In this document: piece after piece, positions 27,688 through 37,066 of the stretch
Numbering within the stretch: the stretch's first letter is position 1
Layout of the letters: each line of letters starts with the position of its first letter
From: Caulobacter sp.
GTDB taxonomy: Bacteria > Pseudomonadota > Alphaproteobacteria > Caulobacterales > Caulobacteraceae
Direction of reading: 5' to 3'
DNA length: 64,000 bases
NCBI GenBank assembly: GCA_021741355.1
Contig: JAIOXZ010000001.1
Coordinates: 224,382 to 288,381, forward strand
The notes under the pieces: generated by a model
Seen by the model: the letters and a program-made list of their open reading frames with translations, nothing else
Told to the model about the DNA's origin: nothing
Database searches by the model: none
Made by a program: the position numbers and the translations under genes

Positions 27688-29097
27688 TTGGCTTCACCCA
27701 ACGATCTGAACGCGGCGATCGCGGTGACGCGCTTTGGCCTGGGCGCCCGGCCCGGCGAAATCGCCACGGCCGCCGCCGCGGGACCGCGTCAGTGGCTGAT
27801 CAGCCAGATCCGGCCCGCCGGGGGCGCCGACCAGCCGCAAGAGACCCCTGAGACGGCCGGATCGCGGCTGCGCAACTTCAGGCTCTATCAGCAGGACCGC
27901 CGCCAGATGCGCGAGGGTCAGGGCGAGGTCGATCCCTCGGAGGACCCGGTCCGGATCGCCGCCCGCATGCTGCGCGAGGGACCGGCCGTGGACTTCCTCG
28001 CCCGCGCGCGGCTGGCGGCGACCACGCCGGCCGGCTTCCGCGAGCGCTGGGCGCTGTTCTGGGCCAACCATTTCACTGTCTCCGGCGTGAAGCTGATCAC
28101 CTCCGTGCTGGTCGGTCCGTTCGAGCAGGAGGCGATCCGGCCGCGCGTGTTCGGCCGGTTCGAGGACCTGCTGGTCGCCTCCACCGCCCACCAGGGGATG
28201 CTGGTGTACCTCGACCAGGTCCAGTCCGTGGGGCCACGCAGCCCGGCCGCGGCCTATCTCCGGCGCCAGCCGATGCCGGGCGTCGGCGGCGGCCTGAATG
28301 AGAACCTGGCGCGAGAAATCCTCGAACTGCATACCGTCGGCGTGAAGGGCGGCTACAGCCAGGAGGATGTCACCGAGGTCGCGCGGGCCCTGACCGGCTG
28401 GAGCGTCGGCGGGCTGCGCGAGGCGGTCAGCCAGCGCGGCGAGTACGTCTTTCGACAGAACGCCCACGAGCCCGGCGCCCGGACGGTGATGGGCAAGATC
28501 TATCCGGCGGCGGGCCCTGAACAGGGACTGGCCATCCTCAAGGACCTCGCCGCCCATCCGGCGACCGCGCGGCACATCTGCGGCAAGATCGCCCGGCACT
28601 TCGTGGCCGACGATCCCCCGCCGGCGCTGGTGGCCCGGCTGGAGGCGGCCTGGACGGAATCCGGCGGCCATCTGACCCGCGTCGCCGAGGCGCTGGTCAA
28701 CGCCCCCGAGGCCTGGGACCCCGCGCCGCGCAAGCTGAAGACGCCGTATGAGTTCCTGATCTCGAGCTGGCGGGCGATCGGCGGCCAGCCAGGCGCCATT
28801 GAACACATCTCCCCGCCGCTGCTCGGCATGGGCCAGCGGGTGTTCTCCGCGCCCTCCCCCAAGGGCTGGTCGGACGAGGCCATCACCTGGGCCGCACCGG
28901 ATGCGATCATCAAGCGGATGGCCTGGGCCGAAGGGTTCTCGGCCGTGGTCGCCGCCGATCTGGACCCCAGCCCGATCGCCGCCGGCGCCCTGGGCGCGCG
29001 GCTGGGTGAACCGGTCCGCAAGGCCGTCGCCCGCGCCGAGTCGCGGCAGGAAGCCCTGTCCATCCTGCTCATGAGTCCGGAGTTCCAGCGCCGATGA
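27688..29097 (+). CDS. DUF1800 family protein
   Basis: 469 residues starting at TTG 27688 with AAGGAGG eight bases upstream. VTRFGLGARPGEI, RWALFWANHFTVS, LNENLAREILELHTVGVKGGYSQEDV and VARALTGW are the DUF1800 landmarks. No signal peptide is visible. DUF1800 genes almost always precede a DUF1501 gene, as here with a four-base overlap, and the two products are presumed partners. Their biochemical role is not established. Confidence 0.9.
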   Translation: MASPNDLNAAIAVTRFGLGARPGEIATAAAAGPRQWLISQIRPAGGADQPQETPETAGSRLRNFRLYQQDRRQMREGQGEVDPSEDPVRIAARMLREGPAVDFLARARLAATTPAGFRERWALFWANHFTVSGVKLITSVLVGPFEQEAIRPRVFGRFEDLLVASTAHQGMLVYLDQVQSVGPRSPAAAYLRRQPMPGVGGGLNENLAREILELHTVGVKGGYSQEDVTEVARALTGWSVGGLREAVSQRGEYVFRQNAHEPGARTVMGKIYPAAGPEQGLAILKDLAAHPATARHICGKIARHFVADDPPPALVARLEAAWTESGGHLTRVAEALVNAPEAWDPAPRKLKTPYEFLISSWRAIGGQPGAIEHISPPLLGMGQRVFSAPSPKGWSDEAITWAAPDAIIKRMAWAEGFSAVVAADLDPSPIAAGALGARLGEPVRKAVARAESRQEALSILLMSPEFQRR

Positions 29098-30329
29098 CCC
29101 GCATCGTTCCCACACGCCGGTCGCTGCTCGCCGCCGCCGGCGGCCTTGGCCTCGGCGTCGCCTTCATGGGCCGCGCCGCCTTCGCCGACGACGCTGTCGG
29201 CCGCAAGAAGCTGATCACCGTGCTGGCCCGCGGCGGCATGGACGGACTGTCGGTGTCGCCACCCGTCGGCGATGTGGACTACGCCGGCCTGCGCGGCCGG
29301 ATCGCCATCCCCGCCGAGGCGGCGCTGAAGCTGGACGGGACGTTCGGACTGCACCCGGCCCTCGCCGGGATTCACGCCCTGGCGCAGAAGGGTCAGGCGC
29401 GGATCGCGCCGGCCATCGCCAGTCCCGACCGCGCCCGCTCGCACTTCGAGGCGCAGGATGTGCTCGAGAGCGGCGCGTCGGTGGTCTACGGCACGGCGTC
29501 GGGCTTTCTCAACCGCGCCCTGACCGCAGCGGGCGGCCGCAAGGTCGAGGCGCTGTCGGTCGGCGCGACCGCGCCGCTGATCCTGCGCGGACCGACGCAG
29601 GCGGCGTCCTGGTCGCCCGGCGCGGCGAGCGAGGGCAGTCCGCGCCTGCCGGGGATCCTTATGGATCTCTACGCGGGCGACCCGCTGCTCGCGCCGGCGC
29701 TGGCCAGCGGGCTGCAGACCGAGGCGATGGCCGCGACCGCCCAGGGCGACACGGCCGGCGGGATGGCGCCCGTCATGGCCGGATCAGGCGGCGTCGCCGG
29801 GTTCGTCCGCCAGGGACAGAGGGTGGCGCTGTCCCTCGGCAAGACCGTCGCCGGCTTCATGACCCAGCCGGGCGGCCCGCAGATCGTGGCCATCTCGGTC
29901 GACGGCTGGGACACCCACGCCAACCAGGGCGCCGCCGAGGGGCAGCTGGCGACGCGGCTACTGTATCTGGACGCCCTGCTGACGGGACTGAACGAGGGTC
30001 TCGGCGCGGCCTGGAGCGACACGGTCGTGGTCGTCGCCACCGAGTTCGGCCGCACCGCGCGGATCAACGGCACCAGCGGCACCGACCACGGCACCGGCTC
30101 CACCGCGATCGTGCTGGGCGGCGCGCTCAAACCGGGCGGGATCATCGGCGACTGGCCGACCCTGCGGTCCGAGGCGCTGTTCGAGGGCCGCGACACCCGT
30201 CCGAGCCTGGACATGCGCGGCCTGTTCAAGGGCGTTCTGGCCGACCACATGGGCGTCGACCGCGCCGCCCTGGAGACCGTGGTGTTCCCGGACAGCGCCG
30301 AAGCGCGGCCGGTCACGGGGGTGGTTTGA
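29094..30329 (+). CDS. DUF1501 family Tat-exported protein
   Basis: 411 residues. The N-terminus TRRSLLAAAGGLGLGVAFMG is a twin-arginine signal peptide. The body has the alkaline-phosphatase-superfamily-like pattern of DUF1501: LARGGMDGLS, HPALAGIHALA, ISVDGWDTHANQG, and VVVATEFGRTARINGTSGTDHG. The ATG overlaps the DUF1800 stop by four bases. The protein is probably folded with a metal in the cytoplasm and exported with or without its partner; the substrate is unknown. Confidence 0.9.
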   Translation: MTRIVPTRRSLLAAAGGLGLGVAFMGRAAFADDAVGRKKLITVLARGGMDGLSVSPPVGDVDYAGLRGRIAIPAEAALKLDGTFGLHPALAGIHALAQKGQARIAPAIASPDRARSHFEAQDVLESGASVVYGTASGFLNRALTAAGGRKVEALSVGATAPLILRGPTQAASWSPGAASEGSPRLPGILMDLYAGDPLLAPALASGLQTEAMAATAQGDTAGGMAPVMAGSGGVAGFVRQGQRVALSLGKTVAGFMTQPGGPQIVAISVDGWDTHANQGAAEGQLATRLLYLDALLTGLNEGLGAAWSDTVVVVATEFGRTARINGTSGTDHGTGSTAIVLGGALKPGGIIGDWPTLRSEALFEGRDTRPSLDMRGLFKGVLADHMGVDRAALETVVFPDSAEARPVTGVV

Positions 30330-30338
30330 AGGGATCAA

Positions 30339-30437
30339 GGGAGTAGGGATTAGGGAGTAGCAGCTTGGGCGAGCAGGTCCGTCCAGAAGCGCAGGAACCC
30401 TACTCCCTACTCCCTACTCCCTACTCCCTACTCCCTA
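30339..30437. repeat. TAGGGAG heptamer repeats in inverted orientation
   Basis: A few GGGAGTA units at 30339-30360 face an array of about five perfect CCCTACT heptamers at 30398-30437. The spacer is 37 bases. It lies between the stops of the convergent DUF1501 and rluC-like genes and can fold into a long hairpin. The same unit recurs at 60409-60532. Confidence 0.85.
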
Positions 30438-30464
30438 ACTCGACAGTCCCGCCGAACGCTCCCC

Positions 30465-31475
30465 CTACCTCCGCGACGGGCGGGCCGGCTTGCGCGAGAA
30501 GGGCTCGGGATCGGCCTCGTCGGCGGAGAAGCCGAAGCGCTCGAATCCCGCCTTCATTTCCTTGCTGATCGGCGCCTCGATGGCCAGCATGCCCTGCGAG
30601 GGATGCGGGATCACCAACCGGCGCGCGTGCAGTTGCAACTGCAGGCCTTCCGACAAGGCCGCGCTCTTGTCGTCGCCGTACTTGGGATCGCCGAGGATCG
30701 GATGGCCCATGGCCTTCATGTGGGCGCGCAGCTGGTGGGTGCGGCCGGTGTGGGGACGCAGGGCCATCCAGCTGACGCGTGGCCCGGCCCGGCTGATGGT
30801 CACGAACTCGGTCTCGGCCGCCTCGGCTTTGGGATCCTTGGCGTCGACCGGCACGACCATTTCGCGGTCGTTGATGCCTTTTTTCGCCAGGGGCACGTCG
30901 ATGATGCCTTCGGTCGGATGCGGCGTGCCGACGACCAGCGCCCAGTAGGTCTTCTGCGCCTTGTGGCGGGCAAAGGCGCCGGACAGCTTCGCCGCCGCCG
31001 CCGGGGTCTTGCCCAGCACCAGCACGCCGGAGGTGTCGCGGTCGAGCCGGTGGACCAGGCGCGGACGCTCCAGCCCCTCCCCCCAGGCGGACAGCAGTCG
31101 GTCGACATGCTGGCTGGTCTTGGTGCCGCCCTGGACGGCGAGGCCGGCGGGCTTGTTGAGCACCAGCACCTCCTCGTCCTCGTAGAGCACCATCGCGCGG
31201 GCCATGGCCGCGTCGCGCGACGAGAGGGCCATCTTCTCGGTCGGATCCGGCGCGTCGGGCAGCGGCGGCACCCGGACCATCGATCCGGCCTGCAGCCGCG
31301 TATCGGCCTTGGCCCGCGAACCGTCGACGCGGATCTGGCCCGAGCGGGCCAGCCGCTGGATCTGGACCTGGGTCAGGTGCGGCCAGCGGCGGCGGAACCA
31401 GCGGTCCAGTCGCACGCCGTCCTCGCCGGCCTCGGCCGGGTCGACATAGAGGGTCTTGACCTCGCGCGGGCTCAT
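30465..31475 (-). CDS. rluC: RluA family pseudouridine synthase with S4 domain (RluC-like)
   Basis: 336 residues. An S4 RNA-binding domain occupies ~20-75 (VRLDRWFRRRWPHLTQVQIQ). The catalytic domain has LVHRLDRDTSG with the active-site Asp145, and RPHTGRTHQLRAHM. RluC converts three uridines of 23S rRNA to pseudouridine. The S4 domain favours RluC or RluD over RluA; the exact site is inferred. Its start overlaps the crcB stop (ATGA). Confidence 0.88.
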   Translation of the reverse strand: MSPREVKTLYVDPAEAGEDGVRLDRWFRRRWPHLTQVQIQRLARSGQIRVDGSRAKADTRLQAGSMVRVPPLPDAPDPTEKMALSSRDAAMARAMVLYEDEEVLVLNKPAGLAVQGGTKTSQHVDRLLSAWGEGLERPRLVHRLDRDTSGVLVLGKTPAAAAKLSGAFARHKAQKTYWALVVGTPHPTEGIIDVPLAKKGINDREMVVPVDAKDPKAEAAETEFVTISRAGPRVSWMALRPHTGRTHQLRAHMKAMGHPILGDPKYGDDKSAALSEGLQLQLHARRLVIPHPSQGMLAIEAPISKEMKAGFERFGFSADEADPEPFSRKPARPSRR

Positions 31476-31858
31476 GCGGCCAGCACCCGGCGGGCGAGCA
31501 TCAGGCCCGCGAACAACGCCGCGACCGACAGCACGACCGACAACAGCGAATAGCCGAACGCCTGCGGCAATTGCCGCCGCTCGATCATCAGGGCGACCTC
31601 CAGCGAGAAGGCGGAGAAGGTGGTGAAGCCGCCCAGCACGCCTACGCCCAGCAGCAGGCGCCAGCGCTCCTGGTCCCCGCCGCCGCGCAGGGCCAGGGTC
31701 GCCGCCAGCAGACCCATGGCGAAGCCGCCGACGACGTTGACCGCCAGAGTGCCGTACGGCCAGCCGGGGCCGAGCAGGCGCAAGGCGCCCATGCCGGTCA
31801 GATAGCGCATCACCGCGCCGGTCGCCCCGCCGGCGGCCACGAGAAGAAGTTTGTCCAT
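31472..31858 (-). CDS. crcB: fluoride efflux channel CrcB/Fluc
   Basis: 128 residues with four membrane helices. Family markers are GGATGAVMRY at the N-terminus, NVVGGFAMG with the conserved Asn41, and GVLGGFTTFSAFSLE with the phenylalanine-box region. The channel dimer exports fluoride. The start at 31858 is internal to a much longer open frame and is fixed by the family's N-terminus. I see no fluoride riboswitch in the 108 bases upstream. It is coupled to rluC by a four-base overlap. Confidence 0.93.
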   Translation of the reverse strand: MDKLLLVAAGGATGAVMRYLTGMGALRLLGPGWPYGTLAVNVVGGFAMGLLAATLALRGGGDQERWRLLLGVGVLGGFTTFSAFSLEVALMIERRQLPQAFGYSLLSVVLSVAALFAGLMLARRVLAA

Positions 31859-31966
31859 GCCGCCCTTATGCGACGAGAGGCCGCCTTGCGCAAAGCCGCG
31901 GCTTAAACCGCCCGTTAAGCGCGAAGACCCAAAATGGGGAACCCTGAACCATAGTTTACAGCCTCC

Positions 31967-33193
31967 ATGAGCCGACCCTCCCTCGACCGCCTCAACGCCG
32001 CCGATATCGCCGCCATGCTCGAGCGGTTCGGCGGCCATGACCTGATGGCGCGCGGGGCGGTCAACATCATCAGCCTGGCCGCCATCCGCGACACCGCCGG
32101 CGACCGCTGGCCGCGCAAGCAGCCCGACGTCTGGGCCTATGCCGAACGGAAGCTCGCCGAGCACCTGACCTATCAGGATCTGGCCCAGCGGGTCGGCGAC
32201 ACCGACTATCTGATCGCCATGACCAGCGAGGAAGGCGTGGCGGCCCAGGCCGTAGCCCTGAAGGTGCTGGAAGAGGTGCTGCTGCATTTTCTTGGCGTAG
32301 CCGAGCCACGCGACATGTCCGTACGGGCGGTGACGGCGCTGAAGGACGGCGAGGTCAGCTGCGCCCCGCTGGATCCGGTGTTCATTCTGCAGACGCGGGC
32401 GAGCGAAGTGGTCGCGCCCAAGTCCGTCGACCGGCCCGAGGTCGATCCCGCCGAGCTGCGAAAGCGCAACCCCTTCAGCTTCCAGGCCGGGACGGGGATT
32501 CCGTTGAGGATCGACTTCGCGGTTGAGGACCTGCGCAGTCTGAAGCACGGGATTACCGCCGCCCTGCGCATCGCCCCCACGGTGACCGAGATTCCGACAG
32601 GCCGGGTGATCCCCGCGCGGCTGTTCGCCAAGCTTTCTGACGCCGATCTGCTGAAGATCGACCAGGCGACCCTGGACTTCGCGACCCTCTTCCTGCCGCG
32701 CGTCGACCGGCCGGGGCAGCCGGCGCTGATCGTGCCCGTGTCGTTCCGCACCATGGCAACCAGCAAGGGGCGGACGATCCTGATCAACTGCGCGGGCGCC
32801 GCGGCCGGACGGGTCAAGGCCAGCGTGATGCTGGAGCTGGTGGATATCGACCGCGGCGCCCCGCTGGCGCGGCTGATCGAGGTGGTCGGCCTGCTCAAGT
32901 CCGTTTGCCGCGGGGTGTTCGCCCGGGTTCAGCCGGGTCGCGACGCCACCGCGCCGTTGCAGGGCGTGCGGCTGATGGGCGTGACGCTCGATGCGACCGA
33001 CCTGCCCGGCGGGGACAGTCGCCTTGCCGCCCAGATCCTCGAGTTCGGCCGTCAGGCGCGCGGCCTTGCGCCGGCGCTGGTGGTCCAGGGGCTCAACTCT
33101 GACGGCTTCTTCGCCGTGGCCGAGACAGCCGGTCTGACACATGCTTCGCTGCGGGTCGCGGCGATGACGCTGGAGCAGCAGCCGGCGGCCTAA
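31967..33193 (+). CDS. 408-residue protein of unknown function
   Basis: Cytosolic and soluble, with no signal or membrane segment. The N-terminal ~130 residues (RGAVNIISLAAIRDTAGDRW, LAQRVGDTDYLIAM) weakly recall a degenerate GGDEF domain without catalytic residues. The C-terminus (ALVVQGLNSDGFFAVAETAG) weakly recalls the end of an EAL domain. A role as a degenerate cyclic-di-GMP receptor is only a guess. It is monocistronic and divergent from crcB; its stop shares bases with the convergent pseudouridine synthase stop. Confidence 0.8.
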   Translation: MSRPSLDRLNAADIAAMLERFGGHDLMARGAVNIISLAAIRDTAGDRWPRKQPDVWAYAERKLAEHLTYQDLAQRVGDTDYLIAMTSEEGVAAQAVALKVLEEVLLHFLGVAEPRDMSVRAVTALKDGEVSCAPLDPVFILQTRASEVVAPKSVDRPEVDPAELRKRNPFSFQAGTGIPLRIDFAVEDLRSLKHGITAALRIAPTVTEIPTGRVIPARLFAKLSDADLLKIDQATLDFATLFLPRVDRPGQPALIVPVSFRTMATSKGRTILINCAGAAAGRVKASVMLELVDIDRGAPLARLIEVVGLLKSVCRGVFARVQPGRDATAPLQGVRLMGVTLDATDLPGGDSRLAAQILEFGRQARGLAPALVVQGLNSDGFFAVAETAGLTHASLRVAAMTLEQQPAA

Positions 33194-33954
33194 ACCAGCC
33201 CCAGCCCCAACCCCTCCGCCAGCGTCCGGAAGTCCTCCGGCGGCGGAGCCTCGATCGTCACCGTCTCGCCGTCGGGGTGCGGGAAGGTCAGTTTCACCGC
33301 GTGCAGCATCAGGCGCGGGACCGGCAGCCCGCCGGCCATCAGCGCGCCGCCGTAGCGGGCGTCGCCGACGATCGGCCGGCCGAGGCTGGCCATGTGGACG
33401 CGCAGCTGGTGCATCCGGCCGGTCTCGGGACTGAGCTCCATGAGCGCCGCCTCGGGCGTTGCGGCGAGGGTGCGGTAGCGCGTCTTGGCGGTCTCGGCGT
33501 CGGGGTGATCGGGCGGGGAAATGCGCATATAGGCCTCGCGGCCGATGCTCTCGCGGCGCAGGGCGCTGTCGATCACCCCGCCCTTCGGCGACGGCGCGCC
33601 GGGCGCGACGATGGCTAGGTAGGTTTTGCGAAACCGCTTCGCAATCATGGCCTTGCCGAGGAAACTTGCGGCGGGCTGGGTGCGCGCGGTGAGGATCACG
33701 CCGGAGGTGTCGCGGTCCAGCCGGTGCACCAGCCTGGGCCGCGAGCCACCCGGCCGGGCGAACGCCCAGGTCAGCTCGTCCAGCGTATTGGCGTTGATCC
33801 GCCCGCCCTGGCTGGAGAGCCCCGCCGGCTTGTTCAGGGCGATGATGTATGCGTCCTCAGCGATCACGATGCCGCGGATGAAGGCGATCTCCTCGGGCGT
33901 GAGGGTGATCGGCTTTTCGTGGGCTTTGATCTTCTTGGGAGGGCGGGGACTCAT
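33190..33954 (-). CDS. RluA family pseudouridine synthase without S4 domain
   Basis: 254 residues from ATG 33954. LVHRLDRDTSGVILTART carries the catalytic Asp80; ELSPETGRMHQLRVHMASLG and IVGDARYGG complete the domain. A short basic N-terminus replaces the S4 domain. The substrate RNA is not predictable. The frame stays open upstream only because it runs through palindromic element copy 4, six bases away. The TAG stop overlaps the TAA of the convergent gene. Confidence 0.88.
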   Translation of the reverse strand: MSPRPPKKIKAHEKPITLTPEEIAFIRGIVIAEDAYIIALNKPAGLSSQGGRINANTLDELTWAFARPGGSRPRLVHRLDRDTSGVILTARTQPAASFLGKAMIAKRFRKTYLAIVAPGAPSPKGGVIDSALRRESIGREAYMRISPPDHPDAETAKTRYRTLAATPEAALMELSPETGRMHQLRVHMASLGRPIVGDARYGGALMAGGLPVPRLMLHAVKLTFPHPDGETVTIEAPPPEDFRTLAEGLGLGLV

Positions 33955-33957
33955 CGG

Positions 33958-34102
33958 ACTCCTTCTCCCGCGGGGAGAAGGAGGGGCCTGCGGCCGAAGG
34001 CCGTGGGAGGTTGAGGGTGTAAGGTCTGTCCGGCGAGGCCGTAACCCCTCGCCCTCCCGTCGCTGCGCACCGGGCCCCTCCCTCTCCCGTTGGGAGAGGG
34101 GG
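33958..34102. repeat. ~140-bp palindromic element, copy 4
   Basis: A full copy: CCTTCTCCC/GGGAGAAGG hairpin, CGTAACCCCTCGCCCTCCCG, GGGCCCCTCCCTCTCCC and GGGAGAGGG. It exactly fills the space between the pseudouridine synthase start and the rarA stop. As in liuD, the minus-strand frame stays open through the element. Confidence 0.88.
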
Positions 34103-35413
34103 TCATTGACCGCCACCCTTCTTCGCCCGCATCGCCGCCCAGCGGTCCAGACGCTCGCGGACCTTCGCCTCGTGGCCCTCGCCTTTCGGCTTGTAGAACA
34201 CCCGCCGCTCCATCCCGTCCGGGAAGTAGGACTGTCCCGAGAACCCCTCCTCCGTATCGGGGTCGTAGGCATACCCCGCCCCATAGCCGAGGTCCTTCAT
34301 CAGGCGGGTCGGGGCGTTGAGGATGTGGCTGGGCGGGGCCAGCGAGCCGGTTTCCCGGGCGGCCTTCCGGGCTGCGCCGAAGGCCTTGTAGACGGCCACT
34401 GACTTCGGCGCGCAGGCCATGTGGACACAGGCCTGGGCCAGGGCCAGTTCGCCCTCCGGACTGCCGAGGAAGTCGTAGGTATCCTTCGCCGCGTTGCAGA
34501 GCAGCAGGCTCATCGGATCGGCCGCGCCGATGTCCTCGCTAGCCATGCGGGTCAGGCGGCGGGCGATGAACAGCGGGTCCTCTCCGCCCTCCAGCATGCG
34601 CGCCAGCCAGTAGAGGGCCGCGTCCGGATCGCTGCCGCGCACGCTTTTGTGCAGGGCGCTGATGAGGTTGTAGTGCTCCTCGCGGTCCTTGTCGTAGGCC
34701 GGGCTGCGCTTCTGCAGCACCTGGCCCAGCTCGGCGGCGGTCAGGGGCTTGGGCGAGCCGATCGACAGCAGGGTCTCGGCCAGGGTCAGCAGATAGCGGC
34801 CATCGCCGTCGGCCATGGCGATCATCGCTTCGCGAGCGGCCGGCTCCAGCGGCAGGGTCAGTCCGGTTTCGGCCTCGGCGCGCTGCAGCAGCTGCTCCAT
34901 CGCGGCCTCGTCCAGCCGGCGCAGGACATAGACCTGGGCGCGGGACAAAAGGGCGCCGTTGAGCTCGAAGCTGGGGTTCTCGGTCGTCGCCCCGACGAGG
35001 GTGATGGTCCCCTCCTCCACAAACGGCAGAAAGCCGTCCTGCTGGGCGCGGTTGAAGCGGTGGATCTCGTCGACGAACAGCAGGGTCGACTGGCCGGCGG
35101 CGCGGCGCATCTTTGCCTGCTCGAACGCCTTCTTAAGGTCGGCGACGCCGGAAAAGACCGCGCTGATCTGCTGAAACTCATAGCCGGCGGCCTTGGCGAG
35201 CAGCCGGGCGATGGTCGTCTTGCCGGTGCCCGGCGGGCCCCAGAGGATCATCGAGCCGAGGCGATTTCCGGCGATCATCCGCCGGATCGGCCCGCCCTCG
35301 CCGAGCAGGTGATCCTGGCCGACCACCTCCTCCAGCGCGCGCGGCCGCAGCCGCTCGGCAAGCGGCGCGGGAGCGTGGGGAGTCAGGCCGGCGGCCTCGA
35401 ACAGGTCGGACAT
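34103..35413 (-). CDS. rarA: replication-associated recombination protein A (AAA+ ATPase)
   Basis: 436 residues. Walker [10 protein letters not shown] is at 59-67, Walker [11 protein letters not shown] near 112-121, and sensor TENPSFELN follows. The C-terminal tetramerisation domain shows the family motifs [15 protein letters not shown] and [19 protein letters not shown] DLGYGAGY. RarA acts at stalled forks with the clamp loader and RecA. It is downstream of the htrA-like gene on the same strand, separated from it by a CCCTCCCC element. Confidence 0.94.
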   Translation of the reverse strand: MSDLFEAAGLTPHAPAPLAERLRPRALEEVVGQDHLLGEGGPIRRMIAGNRLGSMILWGPPGTGKTTIARLLAKAAGYEFQQISAVFSGVADLKKAFEQAKMRRAAGQSTLLFVDEIHRFNRAQQDGFLPFVEEGTITLVGATTENPSFELNGALLSRAQVYVLRRLDEAAMEQLLQRAEAETGLTLPLEPAAREAMIAMADGDGRYLLTLAETLLSIGSPKPLTAAELGQVLQKRSPAYDKDREEHYNLISALHKSVRGSDPDAALYWLARMLEGGEDPLFIARRLTRMASEDIGAADPMSLLLCNAAKDTYDFLGSPEGELALAQACVHMACAPKSVAVYKAFGAARKAARETGSLAPPSHILNAPTRLMKDLGYGAGYAYDPDTEEGFSGQSYFPDGMERRVFYKPKGEGHEAKVRERLDRWAAMRAKKGGGQ

Positions 35414-35442
35414 GGGGAGGGTTTAGCACCGGAATCGCCATT

Positions 35443-35560
35443 GATCCTCCCCGCTTCGCGGGGAGGGGGACCGCCGGAGGCGGTGGAGGGGAGTCGGTGC
35501 ACGGACTCCCCTCCACCACGCTTCGCGTGGTCCCCCTCCCCAACGAAGTTGGGGAGGATA
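35443..35560. repeat. CCCTCCCC palindromic element between htrA and rarA
   Basis: Outer hairpins CCTCCCCGCTTCGCGGGGAGG and CCTCCCCAACGAAGTTGGGG flank inner inverted blocks around GGACTCCCCTCCACC. The layout matches the elements at 22.9 and 49.8 kb. It may attenuate transcription from htrA into rarA. Confidence 0.85.
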
Positions 35561-35568
35561 AATGGTCC

Positions 35569-36990
35569 TCAGGTCCGGAACGCCGCCGTGATCAGCTGGC
35601 CGCCCCGCTGGATGGTGACGCGCCAGACCTTGCCGCCGGCGCCGATGGCGCTGTTGAGATCGCCGAGCGAGCGGATCTGGCGGCCGTTGATCTCGCGGAC
35701 CATGTCGCCGGGCTTGAGGCCCGCCTGCTGGGCGAAGCCCTGGGCCACGCGTGTGACGACCACGCCGCCGCCCTTGCCGTCGAACGGATCGACGCCGATC
35801 TCGTCCGCGATAGCCGGCGAGAGGGTGGCCACCGTCGCGCCCTGGAAGGGGTTGGCGCCGGAGATGGTCCGCTCGTCGCCCCGGCCGCCCGGCGCGGGTT
35901 CGGCGCGGACCTGGACCGTGCGCTCGGCGTTGTCGCGCAGAAGCCGGACCGGCACCTGCTCGCCCGGCCGGCGCGAGCCGAACTGGTAGGTCGCGGCGCC
36001 TTCGTCGTTCACGTCTTCACCGCCGACGGCGAGGATCACGTCGCCGACCTGCAGGCCCGCGCGCTGGGCGGGGCCGCCGGGCCAGATGTCGGTGATGACC
36101 ACGCCGCGCGGTGCGGGGAAGCCCAGGCTGCGGGCCACGTCGGCGGTGACCGTCTGGGTGCGGACGCCGAGCCACGGGCGGATCACCGCCTGGCCGCCGC
36201 CGAGCGCGGCGTTGAGCACCTGGCGCGCCATGGCGGCGGGGATCGCGAAGCCGACGCCGGACGAGGTGCCCGAACGCGACAGGATGGCTGTGTTGATGCC
36301 GATCAGGTCGCCGTCCATGTCGACCAGCGGTCCGCCGCTGTTGCCCGGATTGATCGCCGCATCGGTCTGGATGAAGAAGGCGTAGTCGGTAATGCCGACA
36401 TTGGAGCGGGCCGTGGCGGAGATGATGCCGTTGGTCACCGTCTGGCCGACGCCGAACGGGTTGCCGATCGCCAGAACCAGGTCGCCGACCTCCATGGTCT
36501 CCTCATCGTCGATGGCGATCACCGGCAGCCGCTCGCCGCCGGTGTCGATCTTCAGCACGGCCAGGTCGGAACGGGGATCGGCCAGCAGCACCTTGGCCGG
36601 AAACTCCCGGCGGTCGGCCAGCTGGACCATGATCTCGTCGGCGCCGTCGATGTTGTGGTTGTTGGTCAGGATCACCCCGTCGGCGCGGACGATGGCGCCG
36701 GAGCCGAGGGACTGGGCGACGCGCTGCTGGGGCATGCCCCCGCGACCGCTGAACAGGTCCCAGAAGGGGTCTACCCGCTGGCGCACCACCCGGCGGCTGG
36801 AGACATTGACCACCGCCGGCGCGGCGCGTTTCACGACCGGGGCGAACGAGGTCTTCAGGCCCTCGACGCTCGAGGGCGGCGCCTTGGTCGGCTGGGCGAG
36901 CCCCGCGTCCTGCGCCTGCGACTTCGCGGCGGGATCAGAGCAGGCGGCCAGCAGGGCCAGCACGGGCAGGAGCAGTTTCACGGCGCGCAT
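35569..36990 (-). CDS. Do/HtrA family serine protease, lipoprotein
   Basis: 473 residues. The signal VKLLLPVLALLAACSD ends in a lipobox with Cys17, so it is probably lipid-anchored in the periplasm, unlike soluble DegP. The trypsin-like triad is His112 (TNNHNID), Asp142 (SDLAVL) and Ser218 (NPGNSGGPL). Two PDZ domains follow (VARSLGFPAPRGVVITDI and GVVVTRVAQGFAQQAGLKPG). It degrades or refolds damaged envelope proteins. No extracytoplasmic-stress promoter is evident in the 76-base upstream gap. Confidence 0.92.
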   Translation of the reverse strand: MRAVKLLLPVLALLAACSDPAAKSQAQDAGLAQPTKAPPSSVEGLKTSFAPVVKRAAPAVVNVSSRRVVRQRVDPFWDLFSGRGGMPQQRVAQSLGSGAIVRADGVILTNNHNIDGADEIMVQLADRREFPAKVLLADPRSDLAVLKIDTGGERLPVIAIDDEETMEVGDLVLAIGNPFGVGQTVTNGIISATARSNVGITDYAFFIQTDAAINPGNSGGPLVDMDGDLIGINTAILSRSGTSSGVGFAIPAAMARQVLNAALGGGQAVIRPWLGVRTQTVTADVARSLGFPAPRGVVITDIWPGGPAQRAGLQVGDVILAVGGEDVNDEGAATYQFGSRRPGEQVPVRLLRDNAERTVQVRAEPAPGGRGDERTISGANPFQGATVATLSPAIADEIGVDPFDGKGGGVVVTRVAQGFAQQAGLKPGDMVREINGRQIRSLGDLNSAIGAGGKVWRVTIQRGGQLITAAFRT

Positions 36991-37066
36991 AAGGTCTTTC
37001 AGATCAGAATTGTCCCCGTCGCCAGAACAGCGAAGATTTCGGGCGCAATGATGGCCTTGAAAGCCT

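Noticed and set aside
30398..30437. CRISPR-like short repeats
   Set aside because: The units are direct 7-mers with no spacers and no cas genes; they are simple heptamer repeats.
31859..31966. Fluoride riboswitch upstream of crcB
   Set aside because: The conserved crcB-motif core and pseudoknot sequence could not be found in the 108 bases before the gene.
31967..33193. Active GGDEF-EAL protein
   Set aside because: No GGDEF, EAL or other catalytic motif is present; only a vague length and pattern resemblance.
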